Of a DNA stretch of 64,000 nucleotides, positions 42,401 through 50,693 are shown one piece after another. Position 1 is the stretch's first letter. Every line of letters starts with the position of its first letter. Source of the DNA: Sphaerisporangium sp040683095 (GTDB lineage: Bacteria; Actinomycetota; Actinomycetes; Streptosporangiales; Streptosporangiaceae); assembly GCF_040683095.1 (NCBI RefSeq), contig NZ_JBFBCI010000033.1:28733-92732 (forward strand), in the 5' to 3' direction. The notes below the pieces were generated by a model that did not search any database, was not told where the DNA came from, and was given only the letters and a program-made list of their open reading frames with translations. The position numbers and the translations under genes were made by a program.

Positions 42401-43612
42401 TCACTCGGCGGGCATGTGCTTCTTGAGCTCGCGGTACGCCAGGGACCGCTTGTGCACCTCGTCCGGCCCGTCCGCCAGCCGCAGCGACCGGGCGGCCGCC
42501 CACAGGCCCGCCAGCGGGAAGTCCTGGCTCACGCCCCCGGCGCCGTGCACCTGAATGGCCTTGTCGAGGATCCACTCGACCTCGCGCGGGGTGGCGATCT
42601 TGATGGCCTGGATCTCGGTGTGCGCGCCCCGGTTGCCCACCGTGTCCATCAGCCAGGCGGTCTTCAGCACCAGCAGGCGCAGCTGCTCCACCTTGACCCG
42701 CGACTCGGCGATCCAGTCCTGGACGACGCCCTGGCGGGCCACCGGCGTCCCGAACGTCGTGCGCGACAGGGCACGCGCGCACATCAGCTCGATCGCCCGC
42801 TCGGCCATGCCGATCAGCCGCATGCAGTGGTGGATGCGCCCCGGCCCGAGCCGCGCCTGCGCGATGCCGAACCCGCCGCCCTCCTCGCCGATGAGGTTGT
42901 CCACCGGGACGCGGACGTCCTCGAACAGCAGCTCGGCGTGCCCGCCGTGGTCGGCGTCGGTGTACCCGAAGACGGTCATGCCCCGCTTCACGGTGAGCCC
43001 GGGCGTGTCGCGCGGCACCAGCACCATGCTCTGCTGCCGGTGGGTCGCGCCCTCCTGGGAGGTCTTGCCCATAACGATGAAGACGGCGCAGCGCGGGTTC
43101 ATCGCCCCGGAGGCGAACCACTTGCGGCCGTTGATCACGTACTCGCCGCCGTCGCGCACGATCGACGTGGAGATGTTCGTGGCGTCGGAGGACGCGACGT
43201 CCGGCTCGGTCATCGCGAACGCCGAGCGGATCTCGCCGTTCAGCAGCGGCTCCAGCCACGTCTTGCGCTGCCACTCGCTGCCGAACATCGCGAGCACTTC
43301 CATGTTGCCGGTGTCCGGGGCGGCGCAGTTGGTGGCGGCGGGCGCGATGTGGGGGCTGCGGCCCATGATCTCGGCCAGCGGCGCGTACTGGAGGTTCGTC
43401 AGGCCCGCGCCGTGCTCGCCGGGCAGGAACAGGTTCCACAGGCCGCGCCGGCGGGCCTCCTGCTTGAGGTCCTCCATCATCGGCGGGCTGCTCCACCCGC
43501 TTTCGGCCGCCTGCCGCTCGAACGGCTCCTCCGCCGGGTACACGCACTCGTCCATGAAGGCAGAGAGCCGCTCGCGGAGCTCCTCGGTGGTGGTGTCGAA
43601 CGCGAAATCCAT
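42401..43612 (-). CDS. Acyl-CoA dehydrogenase (ACAD10/11-like)
   Basis: The 403-residue protein has AFAMTEPDVASSDATNISTSIVRDGGEYVINGRKWFASGA as the flavin-binding stretch. IHHCMRLIGMAERAIELMCARA and IQVHGAGGVSQDFPLAGLWAAARSLRLADGPDEVHKRSLAYREL form the C-terminal domain. In ACAD10/ACAD11 an APH-like kinase domain and this dehydrogenase are joined in one chain; here they are separate neighbours with stop and start overlapping by one base (TGATG). That pairing indicates a role in breaking down hydroxylated fatty acids through a phosphorylated intermediate. Confidence 0.92.
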   Translation of the reverse strand: MDFAFDTTTEELRERLSAFMDECVYPAEEPFERQAAESGWSSPPMMEDLKQEARRRGLWNLFLPGEHGAGLTNLQYAPLAEIMGRSPHIAPAATNCAAPDTGNMEVLAMFGSEWQRKTWLEPLLNGEIRSAFAMTEPDVASSDATNISTSIVRDGGEYVINGRKWFASGAMNPRCAVFIVMGKTSQEGATHRQQSMVLVPRDTPGLTVKRGMTVFGYTDADHGGHAELLFEDVRVPVDNLIGEEGGGFGIAQARLGPGRIHHCMRLIGMAERAIELMCARALSRTTFGTPVARQGVVQDWIAESRVKVEQLRLLVLKTAWLMDTVGNRGAHTEIQAIKIATPREVEWILDKAIQVHGAGGVSQDFPLAGLWAAARSLRLADGPDEVHKRSLAYRELKKHMPAE

Positions 43613-44607
43613 CAGCTCTCCCGTGACTCCAGCGCGCGCAGCCCGTGGGCCACGAGCGGCGCGACGTGCCCGCCGATCTCCTCGAAGCCCTTCCCGACGG
43701 TCAGGCCGCGCGTGTATCGGAAGTGGATGCCCTCGGCGATCACCGCGAGCTTGAAACAGGCCAGGCCGACGTACCAGCCGAGGCGGGACAGGTCGAGGCC
43801 GGTGCCGCGCGCGTACGTGCGGGCCAGCTCGCCGGACGGCATGTGCTCGCCCCCGTTCCCGGCCGCCGAACCCTTGCCGATGTCGAGCGCCTCGAAGTCG
43901 GCGTAGAGGAGGAAGAGCGCGAGGTCGGTGAGCGGATCGCCGAGCGTGGACATCTCCCAGTCCAGCACGGCGCGCACCCGTCCACCGGCGATGAGCGTGT
44001 TGCCCAGCTTGAAGTCGCCGTGGACGATCGCGTGACGTTGCGTGACGGGCATGTCCTCGGCCAGCAGGGCGTACAGGCGGTCGATGTCCGGCAGCTCGCG
44101 GCTGCGCGAGGCGTCGAGCTGGCGCTTCCACCGCCGGACCTGGCGCTCCAGGAAGCCGTCCGGCCGCCCGAAGTCGGCCAGCCCGACCTCGGCAGGGTCC
44201 ACCTCGTGCAGCCGCCCCAGGATGGCCGCCAGCTCCGCCTCGATGGCCGGCGTCACCGGCGGCTGCCCGCCCTCGACGTACTCCATGACGTAGAACGGGG
44301 CGCCGATGACCTCGGGGTCGTCGCACAGGTGGTAGGTGCGCGGCACGGGCACGCCGGTGTCGCGCAGCGCGGCCATCACGCGGAACTCGCGGGTCATGTC
44401 GTGCGCCGTGGCCAGCACGTGCCCGAGCGGAGGACGCCGGACGACGAAGCGGCGGTCGCCGTCGCGCACGAGGTAGGTCAGGTTCGACCTGCCTCCGTGG
44501 ATGACCTCGGCCGCGAGCGGTCCCCCGGCCAGGTCGTGCGCGGCGAGGTGGTCCTGGAGGCGGTCGAGGTCCAGGCCCGGCGGGCTCGTCTCGATGTTCG
44601 CGGGCAT
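43612..44607 (-). CDS. APH-like phosphotransferase of an acyl-CoA operon
   Basis: The 331-residue protein-kinase-like fold shows HGGRSNLTYLVRDGDRRFVVRRPPLGHVL for nucleotide binding. The catalytic loop is HAIVHGDFKLGNTL and the metal-binding Asp is in VRAVLDWEMSTLGDPLTDLA. Despite the family name it is probably not an antibiotic kinase: it heads an acyl-CoA dehydrogenase operon and matches the kinase half of ACAD10/11, which phosphorylates 4-hydroxyacyl-CoA. A TetR-type operator lies about 52 bases before its start. Confidence 0.9.
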   Translation of the reverse strand: MPANIETSPPGLDLDRLQDHLAAHDLAGGPLAAEVIHGGRSNLTYLVRDGDRRFVVRRPPLGHVLATAHDMTREFRVMAALRDTGVPVPRTYHLCDDPEVIGAPFYVMEYVEGGQPPVTPAIEAELAAILGRLHEVDPAEVGLADFGRPDGFLERQVRRWKRQLDASRSRELPDIDRLYALLAEDMPVTQRHAIVHGDFKLGNTLIAGGRVRAVLDWEMSTLGDPLTDLALFLLYADFEALDIGKGSAAGNGGEHMPSGELARTYARGTGLDLSRLGWYVGLACFKLAVIAEGIHFRYTRGLTVGKGFEEIGGHVAPLVAHGLRALESRES

Positions 44608-44658
44608 CGCGCTCCTCAGTCGTCCGGATCACCGAAGCGTACCCACCGATTCCCGAAG

Positions 44659-44675
44659 CGTACCGACCGGACGGT
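44659..44675. promoter_or_regulatory. Operator of the acyl-CoA operon (site 2)
   Basis: CGTACCGACCGGACGGT differs from site 1 (39199-39215, minus strand) at two positions, giving the shared CGTACCGACYGGWCGGT. A half-site copy (CGAAGCGTACC, then CACC) lies about 20 bases away at about 44634-44648. It is upstream of the operon start at 44607. The TetR protein at 39250 is the likely binder. Confidence 0.75.
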
Positions 44676-44748
44676 ATGTGTGTCGAGGGCGCGCCGCGAC
44701 AGGGCGGACGCGCTCTCCCAGGACGCGGGCAGGCCGGGCGCGCGCGCC

Positions 44749-44847
44749 TCAGCCGGCCCGCCGGCCGAGCATGCCGTTCAGGATCTCGCGCATCCCGGCG
44801 CGCAGGTCCGCGAACGCGGGCACCCCGCCGGCGCCGGCCACCGCGTC
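44749..44847 (-). pseudogene. Possible C-terminal scrap of a TetR regulator
   Basis: The leftward frame ending at 44749 reads FDAVAGAGGVPAFADLRAGM and then REILNGMLGRRAG, like the last helix of TetR proteins. Upstream of it the strand is occupied by the truncated monooxygenase. The family call is weak because only about 33 residues remain. Confidence 0.3.
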
Positions 44848-44855
44848 GAAGATCA

Positions 44856-45270
44856 CTCCTTGATCCACGCGGCGCGGGAGGGGGAGATCCTCGAACACGA
44901 CCTCTACTGCCTGCCCTCGCCGCTGCCCGCGTTCCACTCCGGGCGGGTGGCCCTGCTCGGCGACGCGGCGCACGCCATGACCCCGAACCTCGGGCAGGGC
45001 GCGTGCCAGGCGATCGAGGACGCGGTGGTCCTCGCCCACGTCGCGGGCACGGCGTCACCCGTGGACCTCGGGCCCTACACCGCCGCCAGGCTCGCGCGCA
45101 CGACGAAGATCATGCGAAGGTCGCGGACGATCTGCCGCCTGACCCTCTGGTCGAATCCCCTCGCCGTCCGGGCCAGACAGGCCGCCATGGCGTTCGCCGG
45201 GCGCCTCGGCGACGGCAACGCCACGCGTCAGTTCGAGGACGTGTTCACCTGGCGGCCGCCCGCGTCCTGA
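44856..45270 (+). pseudogene. FAD-dependent monooxygenase, N-terminal two-thirds missing
   Basis: The frame contains the second half of a group A flavin monooxygenase. YCLPSPLPAFHSGRVALLGDAAHAMTPNLGQGACQAIEDAVVLA includes the GDAAH motif and the FAD ribityl-binding stretch, and a normal C-terminus follows (TICRLTLWSNPLAVRARQ). No GxGxxG domain precedes it; the sequence to the left is the possible TetR scrap on the other strand. A single deletion taking the adjacent N-termini of a divergent TetR-monooxygenase pair would explain both. It cannot bind FAD as it stands. Confidence 0.8.
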
Positions 45271-46117
45271 CCGGGACGGCCTCAGCCGGCGACGGCGGGG
45301 AGGCGATGTCGGGGCGGAGGCGGCCGAGCGTGATCGTCCCGGCGATGAGGACCGCGGCCGAGACCAGCGCGGGGACGATGCTCCGCGGGTCGGCGGGCAG
45401 CGGCTCGCCCAGCAGGATCACGCCCGCCAGCACGGACGTCACGGGGTCGACGACCTGCACCCCGGCGTACGCGACGCTGAAATGGCCGACGGCGTAGGAC
45501 CGCTGCAACAGGACGATCGCGCACACGAGCAGCGCCGGGATCGCCAGCGTGAACCAGTGGAACAGGTGGGACAGGTTTCCGTCGAACGTCCCGCCGACGA
45601 CCCGGACGAACGTGGACACCGACGCGGTCACGGCCCCGGCGCCGATCGACGTCAGCAGCGCCTTGGCGGTGCCCCGGGCCCGCCGCGCGCTCAGCTCGCA
45701 CACCGCCACCACCGCGCCCACGCAGGCCAGGAAGGACAGCGCTCCGGGCGTGGAGAGCTCCGGGCGCGAGTGGCTCTGCGGGATGAGCAGCATGATGCCT
45801 AACAGCCCGACGGACACGGCGGCCGACCCGAGCACTTCGGCCCGGTGGGGACGCCTGCCGTGCAGCACCGCCGCCAGCGGGACGGCGAAGACGAGCGTCG
45901 TCACGCTGACCGGCTGGATGAGCACCAACGGCGCGAAGCTCAGCGCGAGCGCGTGCAGCGCGGCCCCGAGGAAGCCGATGGCCCCGCCGATCCACCAGCG
46001 CCGCCGCCTGACCAGCTTGAACGTGGCACCCCCGTGGGCCGCCTCGTACTGCTGGATCGCCGCGCCCCCGGCGTACCCGAGCGCGCCGACCAGCGCGATC
46101 GAGACGCCCAGCCACAT
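45245..46117 (-). CDS. DMT-superfamily (EamA-like) membrane transporter
   Basis: The protein of about 290 residues has roughly nine to ten TM helices in two related halves (WLGVSIALVGALGYAGGAAIQ, GGAIGFLGAALHALALSF, then FSVAYAGVQVVDPVTSVLAGVILLGEPL). The second-half motif is typical of DMT exporters with SMR-like ancestry. The substrate is unknown. The ATG at 46117 is chosen because hydrophobic sequence begins there; a longer TTG start at 46207 is possible. The stop overlaps the end of the monooxygenase relic tail to tail. Confidence 0.83.
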   Translation of the reverse strand: MWLGVSIALVGALGYAGGAAIQQYEAAHGGATFKLVRRRRWWIGGAIGFLGAALHALALSFAPLVLIQPVSVTTLVFAVPLAAVLHGRRPHRAEVLGSAAVSVGLLGIMLLIPQSHSRPELSTPGALSFLACVGAVVAVCELSARRARGTAKALLTSIGAGAVTASVSTFVRVVGGTFDGNLSHLFHWFTLAIPALLVCAIVLLQRSYAVGHFSVAYAGVQVVDPVTSVLAGVILLGEPLPADPRSIVPALVSAAVLIAGTITLGRLRPDIASPPSPAEAVPVRTRAAAR

Positions 46118-46340
46118 CACGGGCGACCGCCTGGGCGGGGTTCCCCGTGGGCAGAGGGAAGCGCGGCTGTGGGCATCGGTGGGAGCACCCTGCCAGCTTA
46201 AGGACAAATTGGGTACCTCGTTCCCTAATCCCCAGGACCGCTATGCCGAATCACGTTCGGCGCCATGCCGCCGGGCCGCGCGCCCTGGCGTCCAGATGAC
46301 GGAACCGGACTTTTTCGCTTTTGGGTGAGTCGTCCCTTAG

Positions 46341-46357
46341 GTACCCTAGTGGGGTAT
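46341..46357. promoter_or_regulatory. CsoR-like copper operator
   Basis: The inverted repeat TACCC-TAGT-GGGGTA lies immediately before the start region of the copper ATPase gene. CsoR sites have G/C tracts flanked by TA like this. No csoR gene is in the window, so the link is by sequence type and target gene only. Confidence 0.55.
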
Positions 46358-46373
46358 GCACGAAGGAGCGGCA

Positions 46374-48575
46374 ATGCGAGACGACCACACCGGGCCCCAG
46401 GCACACGCCGGAGCCTTGCCCCATCACGCCGACCTCACCGGCGACCCAGGCCGCGCACCGCACGGTCGCCACGACGCCGACGACACCAGACCCCATAGTG
46501 GACATATGGGACACAGCGACCACGGCGCCGCCGGTCCACACGGCGGGCATGCCGGCCATACGGGACACGGTGACCATGCCGCCCGGTTCCGGGACCGGCT
46601 GTGGATCAGCGTGGCCCTCTCGGTCCCGGTCGTCCTCTACAGCCACATGGTGCAGATGTGGTTCGGGTTCACGCCGCCGTCCTTCCCGGGCTCGCAGACG
46701 ATGGCGCCCGTCCTCGGCACAGCGGTGTTCTTCTATGGCGGCCGGCCCTTCCTGACGGGCGCCGTGGAGGAGATCCGAAACAGGGCCCCGGGGATGATGC
46801 TGCTGATCTCCCTCGCCATCACCGTCGCCTTCGGCGCGAGCGCCGCCACGGCGCTGGGCCTCTTCGGGCTGGACTTCTGGTGGGAACTGGCGCTGCTGAT
46901 CGACATCATGCTGCTCGGGCACTGGCTGGAGATGCGCGCGCTCGGCCAGGCGTCCAACGCCCTGGACGCCCTCGCGGCGCTGCTCCCCGACGAGGCCGAG
47001 CGCGTCGCCGACGGCGGCACGGAATCCGTCCCCGTCAGCGCCCTGCGGCCCGGTGAGATCGTGCTGGTACGTCCGGGTTCACGGGTACCGGCCGACGGGG
47101 TGATCCTCGACGGCGAAGCCGAGTTCGACGAGTCGATGCTGACGGGCGAGTCGCGTCCGGTGCCGAAGTCGTCCGGAGACCGCGTCGTCGCCGGGACCGT
47201 CGCCCTCGACTCGGCCGTCCGCGTGAAGGTGGACGCGGTCGGCGAGGACACCGCGCTCGCGGGCATCCGCCGCCTGGTCGAGCAGGCGCAGTCCTCGCGG
47301 TCCCGGGCACAGGCGCTGGCCGACCGCGCCGCGGCCCTGCTCTTCTACGTCGCGACGGCGGCGGGCGCCCTCACGTTCGCCGCGTGGCTGATCGCCGGCG
47401 ACCCGGGCGAGGCGGTGGAGCGGACGGTGACCGTCCTGGTGATCGCCTGCCCGCACGCGCTGGGCCTGGCCATCCCCCTCGTGATCGCGATCTCGACGGC
47501 GGTGAGCGCCAGGAACGGCATCCTGGTCAAGGACCGCACCGCCCTGGAAGGCATGCGGACCGTCGACGCGGTCCTGTTCGACAAGACGGGCACGCTCACC
47601 AGGGGCGAGCCGGAGGTCGGCGGCGTCGTGGCCGTCGACGGCGACGCCGGCACCCTGCTGCGCCTGGCCGGGGCGGCCGAGAGCGAGAGCGAGCACCCCC
47701 TGGCCCGCGCCGTCGTCGCCGCGGCCCGCGCCCGCGGCCCCCTGCCCGCCGCCCGGGACTTCCGTTCCCGCACGGGCCGCGGCGTCCAGGCCACCGTGGA
47801 CGGCCACACCGTCGCCGTCGGCGGCCCGGCCCTCCTGCGCGAACTCGGCCTCGAAGAACTCCACGACCATGCCGGCGAGGCGACCGGCGAACACGCTCAC
47901 GAGGACGGCCCCGGCGAGCCGGGCGGGCAGAGCGTGGACGCGTGGCGCGAGCGCGGCGCGACCGTGCTGTACGTCGTCGTGGACGGCCGGGTCGCGGGGG
48001 CCCTCGCCCTGGAGGACGCCGTCCGGCCCGAGTCCCGCGAGGCCGTGGAGGCGCTGCACCGCGAGGGCAAGCGCGTCATCATGATCACGGGCGACGCCGG
48101 GCAGGTGGCGCGGGCCGTCGCCGCCGAACTCGGCGTGGACGAGTACTTCGCCGAGGTCCTGCCCGAGGACAAGGAGGCCAAGGTCGCCGAGCTGCAGTCC
48201 CGCGGACCGCGCGTCGCCATGGTCGGCGACGGCGTGAACGACGCCCCCGCGCTGGCCAGGGCGGACGTCGGCATCGCGATCGGCGCCGGTACCGACGTGG
48301 CGATCGAGTCGGCGGGGGTCGTCCTCGCCCGGGACGACCCGCGCGCGGTGGTCGCCGTCATCCGCCTGTCCCGCGCGGCGTACCGGAAGATGCTGCAGAA
48401 CCTCGCCTGGGCCACCGGTTACAACCTGGTCGCGCTCCCCCTCGCGGCCGGCGTCCTCGCCTTCGCGGGCGTCACCCTCTCCCCCGCCGTCGGCGCGATC
48501 CTGATGAGCCTGTCCACGATCGTCGTCGCCGTCAACGCCCAGTTCCTCCGCCGGACGAACATCACCACGACCTGA
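46374..48575 (+). CDS. copB: CopB-type heavy-metal P-type ATPase (P1B-3, CPH motif)
   Basis: The protein of about 733 residues has a His-rich N-terminus of about 65 residues (HMGHSDHGAAGPHGGHAGHTGHGDH) in place of Cys-based HMA domains. TM helices follow, then the actuator TGES (MLTGESRPVP), the metal-site CPH in VIACPHALGL (Cys about 359), the phosphorylation site DKTGTLT (Asp about 403) and the hinge MVGDGVNDAPAL. His-rich N-termini and CPH define CopB-like pumps that export Cu(II) or Ag(I). ATG 46374 with GAAGGAG upstream is preferred to ATG 46356, which overlaps the operator. Copper-induced derepression is likely. Confidence 0.93.
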   Translation: MRDDHTGPQAHAGALPHHADLTGDPGRAPHGRHDADDTRPHSGHMGHSDHGAAGPHGGHAGHTGHGDHAARFRDRLWISVALSVPVVLYSHMVQMWFGFTPPSFPGSQTMAPVLGTAVFFYGGRPFLTGAVEEIRNRAPGMMLLISLAITVAFGASAATALGLFGLDFWWELALLIDIMLLGHWLEMRALGQASNALDALAALLPDEAERVADGGTESVPVSALRPGEIVLVRPGSRVPADGVILDGEAEFDESMLTGESRPVPKSSGDRVVAGTVALDSAVRVKVDAVGEDTALAGIRRLVEQAQSSRSRAQALADRAAALLFYVATAAGALTFAAWLIAGDPGEAVERTVTVLVIACPHALGLAIPLVIAISTAVSARNGILVKDRTALEGMRTVDAVLFDKTGTLTRGEPEVGGVVAVDGDAGTLLRLAGAAESESEHPLARAVVAAARARGPLPAARDFRSRTGRGVQATVDGHTVAVGGPALLRELGLEELHDHAGEATGEHAHEDGPGEPGGQSVDAWRERGATVLYVVVDGRVAGALALEDAVRPESREAVEALHREGKRVIMITGDAGQVARAVAAELGVDEYFAEVLPEDKEAKVAELQSRGPRVAMVGDGVNDAPALARADVGIAIGAGTDVAIESAGVVLARDDPRAVVAVIRLSRAAYRKMLQNLAWATGYNLVALPLAAGVLAFAGVTLSPAVGAILMSLSTIVVAVNAQFLRRTNITTT

Positions 48576-48603
48576 CCGGCGCCGTCCCAGCCCACCCCGC
48601 GCC

Positions 48604-48645
48604 CCTGTCCCGCCCCTCTGCGGAAGCGGACGGGGGCGGGACAGG
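48604..48645. terminator. Bidirectional 13-bp hairpin terminator
   Basis: Arms CCTGTCCCGCCCC (48604-48616) and GGGGCGGGACAGG (48633-48645) are exact complements. It sits between the convergent ATPase and VOC genes and can serve both. Confidence 0.82.
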
Positions 48646-48679
48646 ACAGGCGGTGGGTGCCGGGATTTATCCCGCTTTT

Positions 48680-49039
48680 TCAGGATCGTTCCGGGCACAC
48701 GCAGAACAGATGGCCCTCGGGGTCGGCGAGGACGATCCAGCCCTGGCCCGGCTGGAACTCGGGCTTGGTGGCGCCGAGCCCGACGTACTCCTGGACGGCC
48801 TTGTCCACGTCCGGGACCCGGAAGTCCAGGTGGAACTGCTTCGCCGGCCCCGGCCAGGAGGCGGGCACCCGGCCCTCGACCCGCTGGAACCCGATCGCGT
48901 GCGTCCCGTCCCCGATGAACGCGTAGTCGTCGTCGGCGTACTGGCTCTCGTACCCCGTGATCTTCGAATAGAAGTCGGCGAGCACCTTCGGCTCGGCACA
49001 GTCGAGCGTGACCGCGATGAACGCTGCTTTCGTCGTCAT
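48680..49039 (-). CDS. VOC (glyoxalase/bleomycin-resistance-like) protein
   Basis: The 119-residue single VOC unit shows LDCAEPKVLADFYSKITGYE at the front and HLDFRVPDVDKAVQEYVGLGATKPEFQPGQGWIVLADPEGHLFCVC at the back. The His and terminal acidic residue are placed as in metal-binding VOC members. Such small proteins may detoxify aldehydes or bind drugs; the substrate is unknown. It is convergent with the copper ATPase. Confidence 0.88.
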   Translation of the reverse strand: MTTKAAFIAVTLDCAEPKVLADFYSKITGYESQYADDDYAFIGDGTHAIGFQRVEGRVPASWPGPAKQFHLDFRVPDVDKAVQEYVGLGATKPEFQPGQGWIVLADPEGHLFCVCPERS

Positions 49040-49095
49040 GCAGGACAGCCTGCCCGCAATACCTGCCAGCCTCCGTCAGGTACGGACACCACATC

Positions 49096-49995
49096 TCACC
49101 CCTCTGTCGCCCGCCCCCGCGACCCCCACCACAGCATGTGCTCGCGGGAGATGGCCTCCTCCGACTCGTCCACGAAATGGGCCCACTCCGTCTCGGTACG
49201 CGGCCATTGGACCCGCGAGACGATATCGCCGAGCTCCATGGCGGCGATCGAATACGAGGTGGCGAGCTGCTGGTGTTGCCGCGTCTGGAGCCACGCGATA
49301 CCTGCTGCGGCCATTGCTCCCACGATTCCCGGCAAATCCAGATTTATTACCTGAACGGCGTTGAGGACGGCCGCGATCAACCCGATGGCCTCCATCACCG
49401 CCAGCGCGATCGACCACTGGCCGGCTCGATGATCGTGGTGCCTCGCCTTGCGGCCGTACCAGGACCGCTGGTTGTTGATCCGGCCCGTCAGGTAATGATG
49501 CTTGCGCTCCTCCAGCGGCAGCGCCCTCATCTCGCGCATCAAGGCCGTGACCTGGGAAGCTTCCTCCGGCGGAGGCACCAGCGCGAACCCCTTGATCCCG
49601 TTGATGATCTCGGAGTATCTGCGCGACAGCAGCAGGTCGACCGCGTCGTCGCCCGCCCCGTGGCCGAACGGCTCGCCTCCGACGAGGTAGCGCCAGGCGA
49701 GCGTCTTGGCCGACTCGGCCGCCGCCCGCGCCTCGTACCACTGGCGGTCGGGTCGCATGGTCAGGAGGTACACCTCGCTGACCAGCGCGGACGCGAGGGC
49801 GCACGCGGCCACCATGGCCGCCGCGTCCAGGCGCCCGGTGTCGAGGCTGAAAGAACCGAAGATCGCGGCGAGCACCAGGGACACGAGACGTATGCCCGTG
49901 GCGGCGAGAAGCCTGCGCTGCCCGACAATCGCCCCTCGATCGGCCGCACGATAGAGCGCCGGGAAATCCGCCTCCGGATCGCTACTCATACCCAT
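49096..49995 (-). CDS. Double SLATT/DUF4231 membrane protein
   Basis: The 299-residue protein has two 2-TM units. Unit one has a hairpin pair (IRLVSLVLAAIFGSF, AAAMVAACALASALVSEVYLL) followed by RQWYEARAAAESAKTLAWRYLVGGEPF, a SLATT_3-like signature. Unit two (INNQRSWYGRKARHHDHRAGQWSIALAVMEAIGLIAAVLNAV...GIVGAMAAAGIAWLQ) resembles SLATT_1/DUF4231. SLATT proteins are predicted pore-forming effectors of nucleotide-signalling immune systems, but no cyclase or sensor is adjacent. It is divergent from fxsA, 517 bases apart. The start (ATG 49995 or 49989) has a weak ribosome site. Confidence 0.78.
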   Translation of the reverse strand: MGMSSDPEADFPALYRAADRGAIVGQRRLLAATGIRLVSLVLAAIFGSFSLDTGRLDAAAMVAACALASALVSEVYLLTMRPDRQWYEARAAAESAKTLAWRYLVGGEPFGHGAGDDAVDLLLSRRYSEIINGIKGFALVPPPEEASQVTALMREMRALPLEERKHHYLTGRINNQRSWYGRKARHHDHRAGQWSIALAVMEAIGLIAAVLNAVQVINLDLPGIVGAMAAAGIAWLQTRQHQQLATSYSIAAMELGDIVSRVQWPRTETEWAHFVDESEEAISREHMLWWGSRGRATEG

Positions 49996-50512
49996 TTACT
50001 GGAACCGCTGCGACGATTCGTGTCAAGAACGGCGACCAAGCCGATCTTCGCCGATGCAGAAATGCTATCTTCTCCACGTTTTCCGGCGACCGTCGCGGCT
50101 CCCAGGCCACTCCGACACCACGATCGCTCGGCGGCCCCATCACTGGAATAAACCCACCGATATCGATGCACGGCACAGAGGGTCTCGTCCGAAGGCATGA
50201 GCGGAGCATCCAGTCGAACACCAGTGCCATTTTGCCACCAGGGACATCACGCCCGATTGGTACTAAACCGGCCTATCACCAGAATTCAGCGCACCGATGG
50301 ACATTAATGGAGAAAAAGGATGAGACCTGACGCTATCCACCCCTATGTACCCGGTAAAGGGCTCGCAACTTAACCGCTACAATCCAATATTGGGGGCTCG
50401 CCTTGGGACACTGGGCGGGGATGGTTTGCGAGACTAGTGGTACTCACTGTAATCGGCCGGTTACCGATTGCCCCAGCACGCACTGGGGTTCCGGGCTAAT
50501 TTGGATGGAACC
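49996..50512. other. AT-rich control region upstream of fxsA
   Basis: This is one of the least GC-rich stretches of the window. Immediately before fxsA are two small inverted repeats in tandem: AATCGG/CCGATT (50451-50469) and CCCCAG/CTGGGG (50471-50488). A weak promoter-like pair TTGCGA (50426-50431) and TAATCG (50450-50455) lies there with an 18-base spacer. No supported gene is present. Confidence 0.45.
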
Positions 50513-50686
50513 ATGAACAACATATCTGAGGGTGCCGAGTCCGGAATCTCAACAGATCTAGTGGACCTGCGCGATATGCCCCTTTCGCGAGTGGGTTCTC
50601 TCGCCGATGCGGGCCTGCTGAAGCGCATCCTTCCCGAGTCCCCGGCCAAGCAGGTGACCGTCGCCGCCTTCCAGTCCTCGATCTAG
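50513..50686 (+). CDS. fxsA: FxSxx-COOH precursor peptide (FxsA)
   Basis: The 57-residue peptide ends in F-Q-S-S-I at the very C-terminus, exactly the FxSxx-COOH signature. A leader typical of the family precedes it (TDLVDLRDMPLSRVGSLAD). ATG 50513 follows GGATGG. The maturase gene starts seven bases after its stop. The expected product is a three-residue cyclophane joining the Phe ring to the beta carbon of the Ser two positions on. The final fate of the peptide (release or leader retention) is not known. Confidence 0.93.
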   Translation: MNNISEGAESGISTDLVDLRDMPLSRVGSLADAGLLKRILPESPAKQVTVAAFQSSI

Positions 50687-50693
50687 CATTTCC

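Noticed and set aside
43612..44607. Aminoglycoside resistance gene
   Set aside because: The kinase heads an acyl-CoA dehydrogenase operon and matches the ACAD10/11 kinase half, so resistance is unlikely.
43645..45270. Long rightward frame ending in the monooxygenase
   Set aside because: Everything before about 44856 is antisense to the APH-like kinase gene; only the last 138 codons show family motifs.
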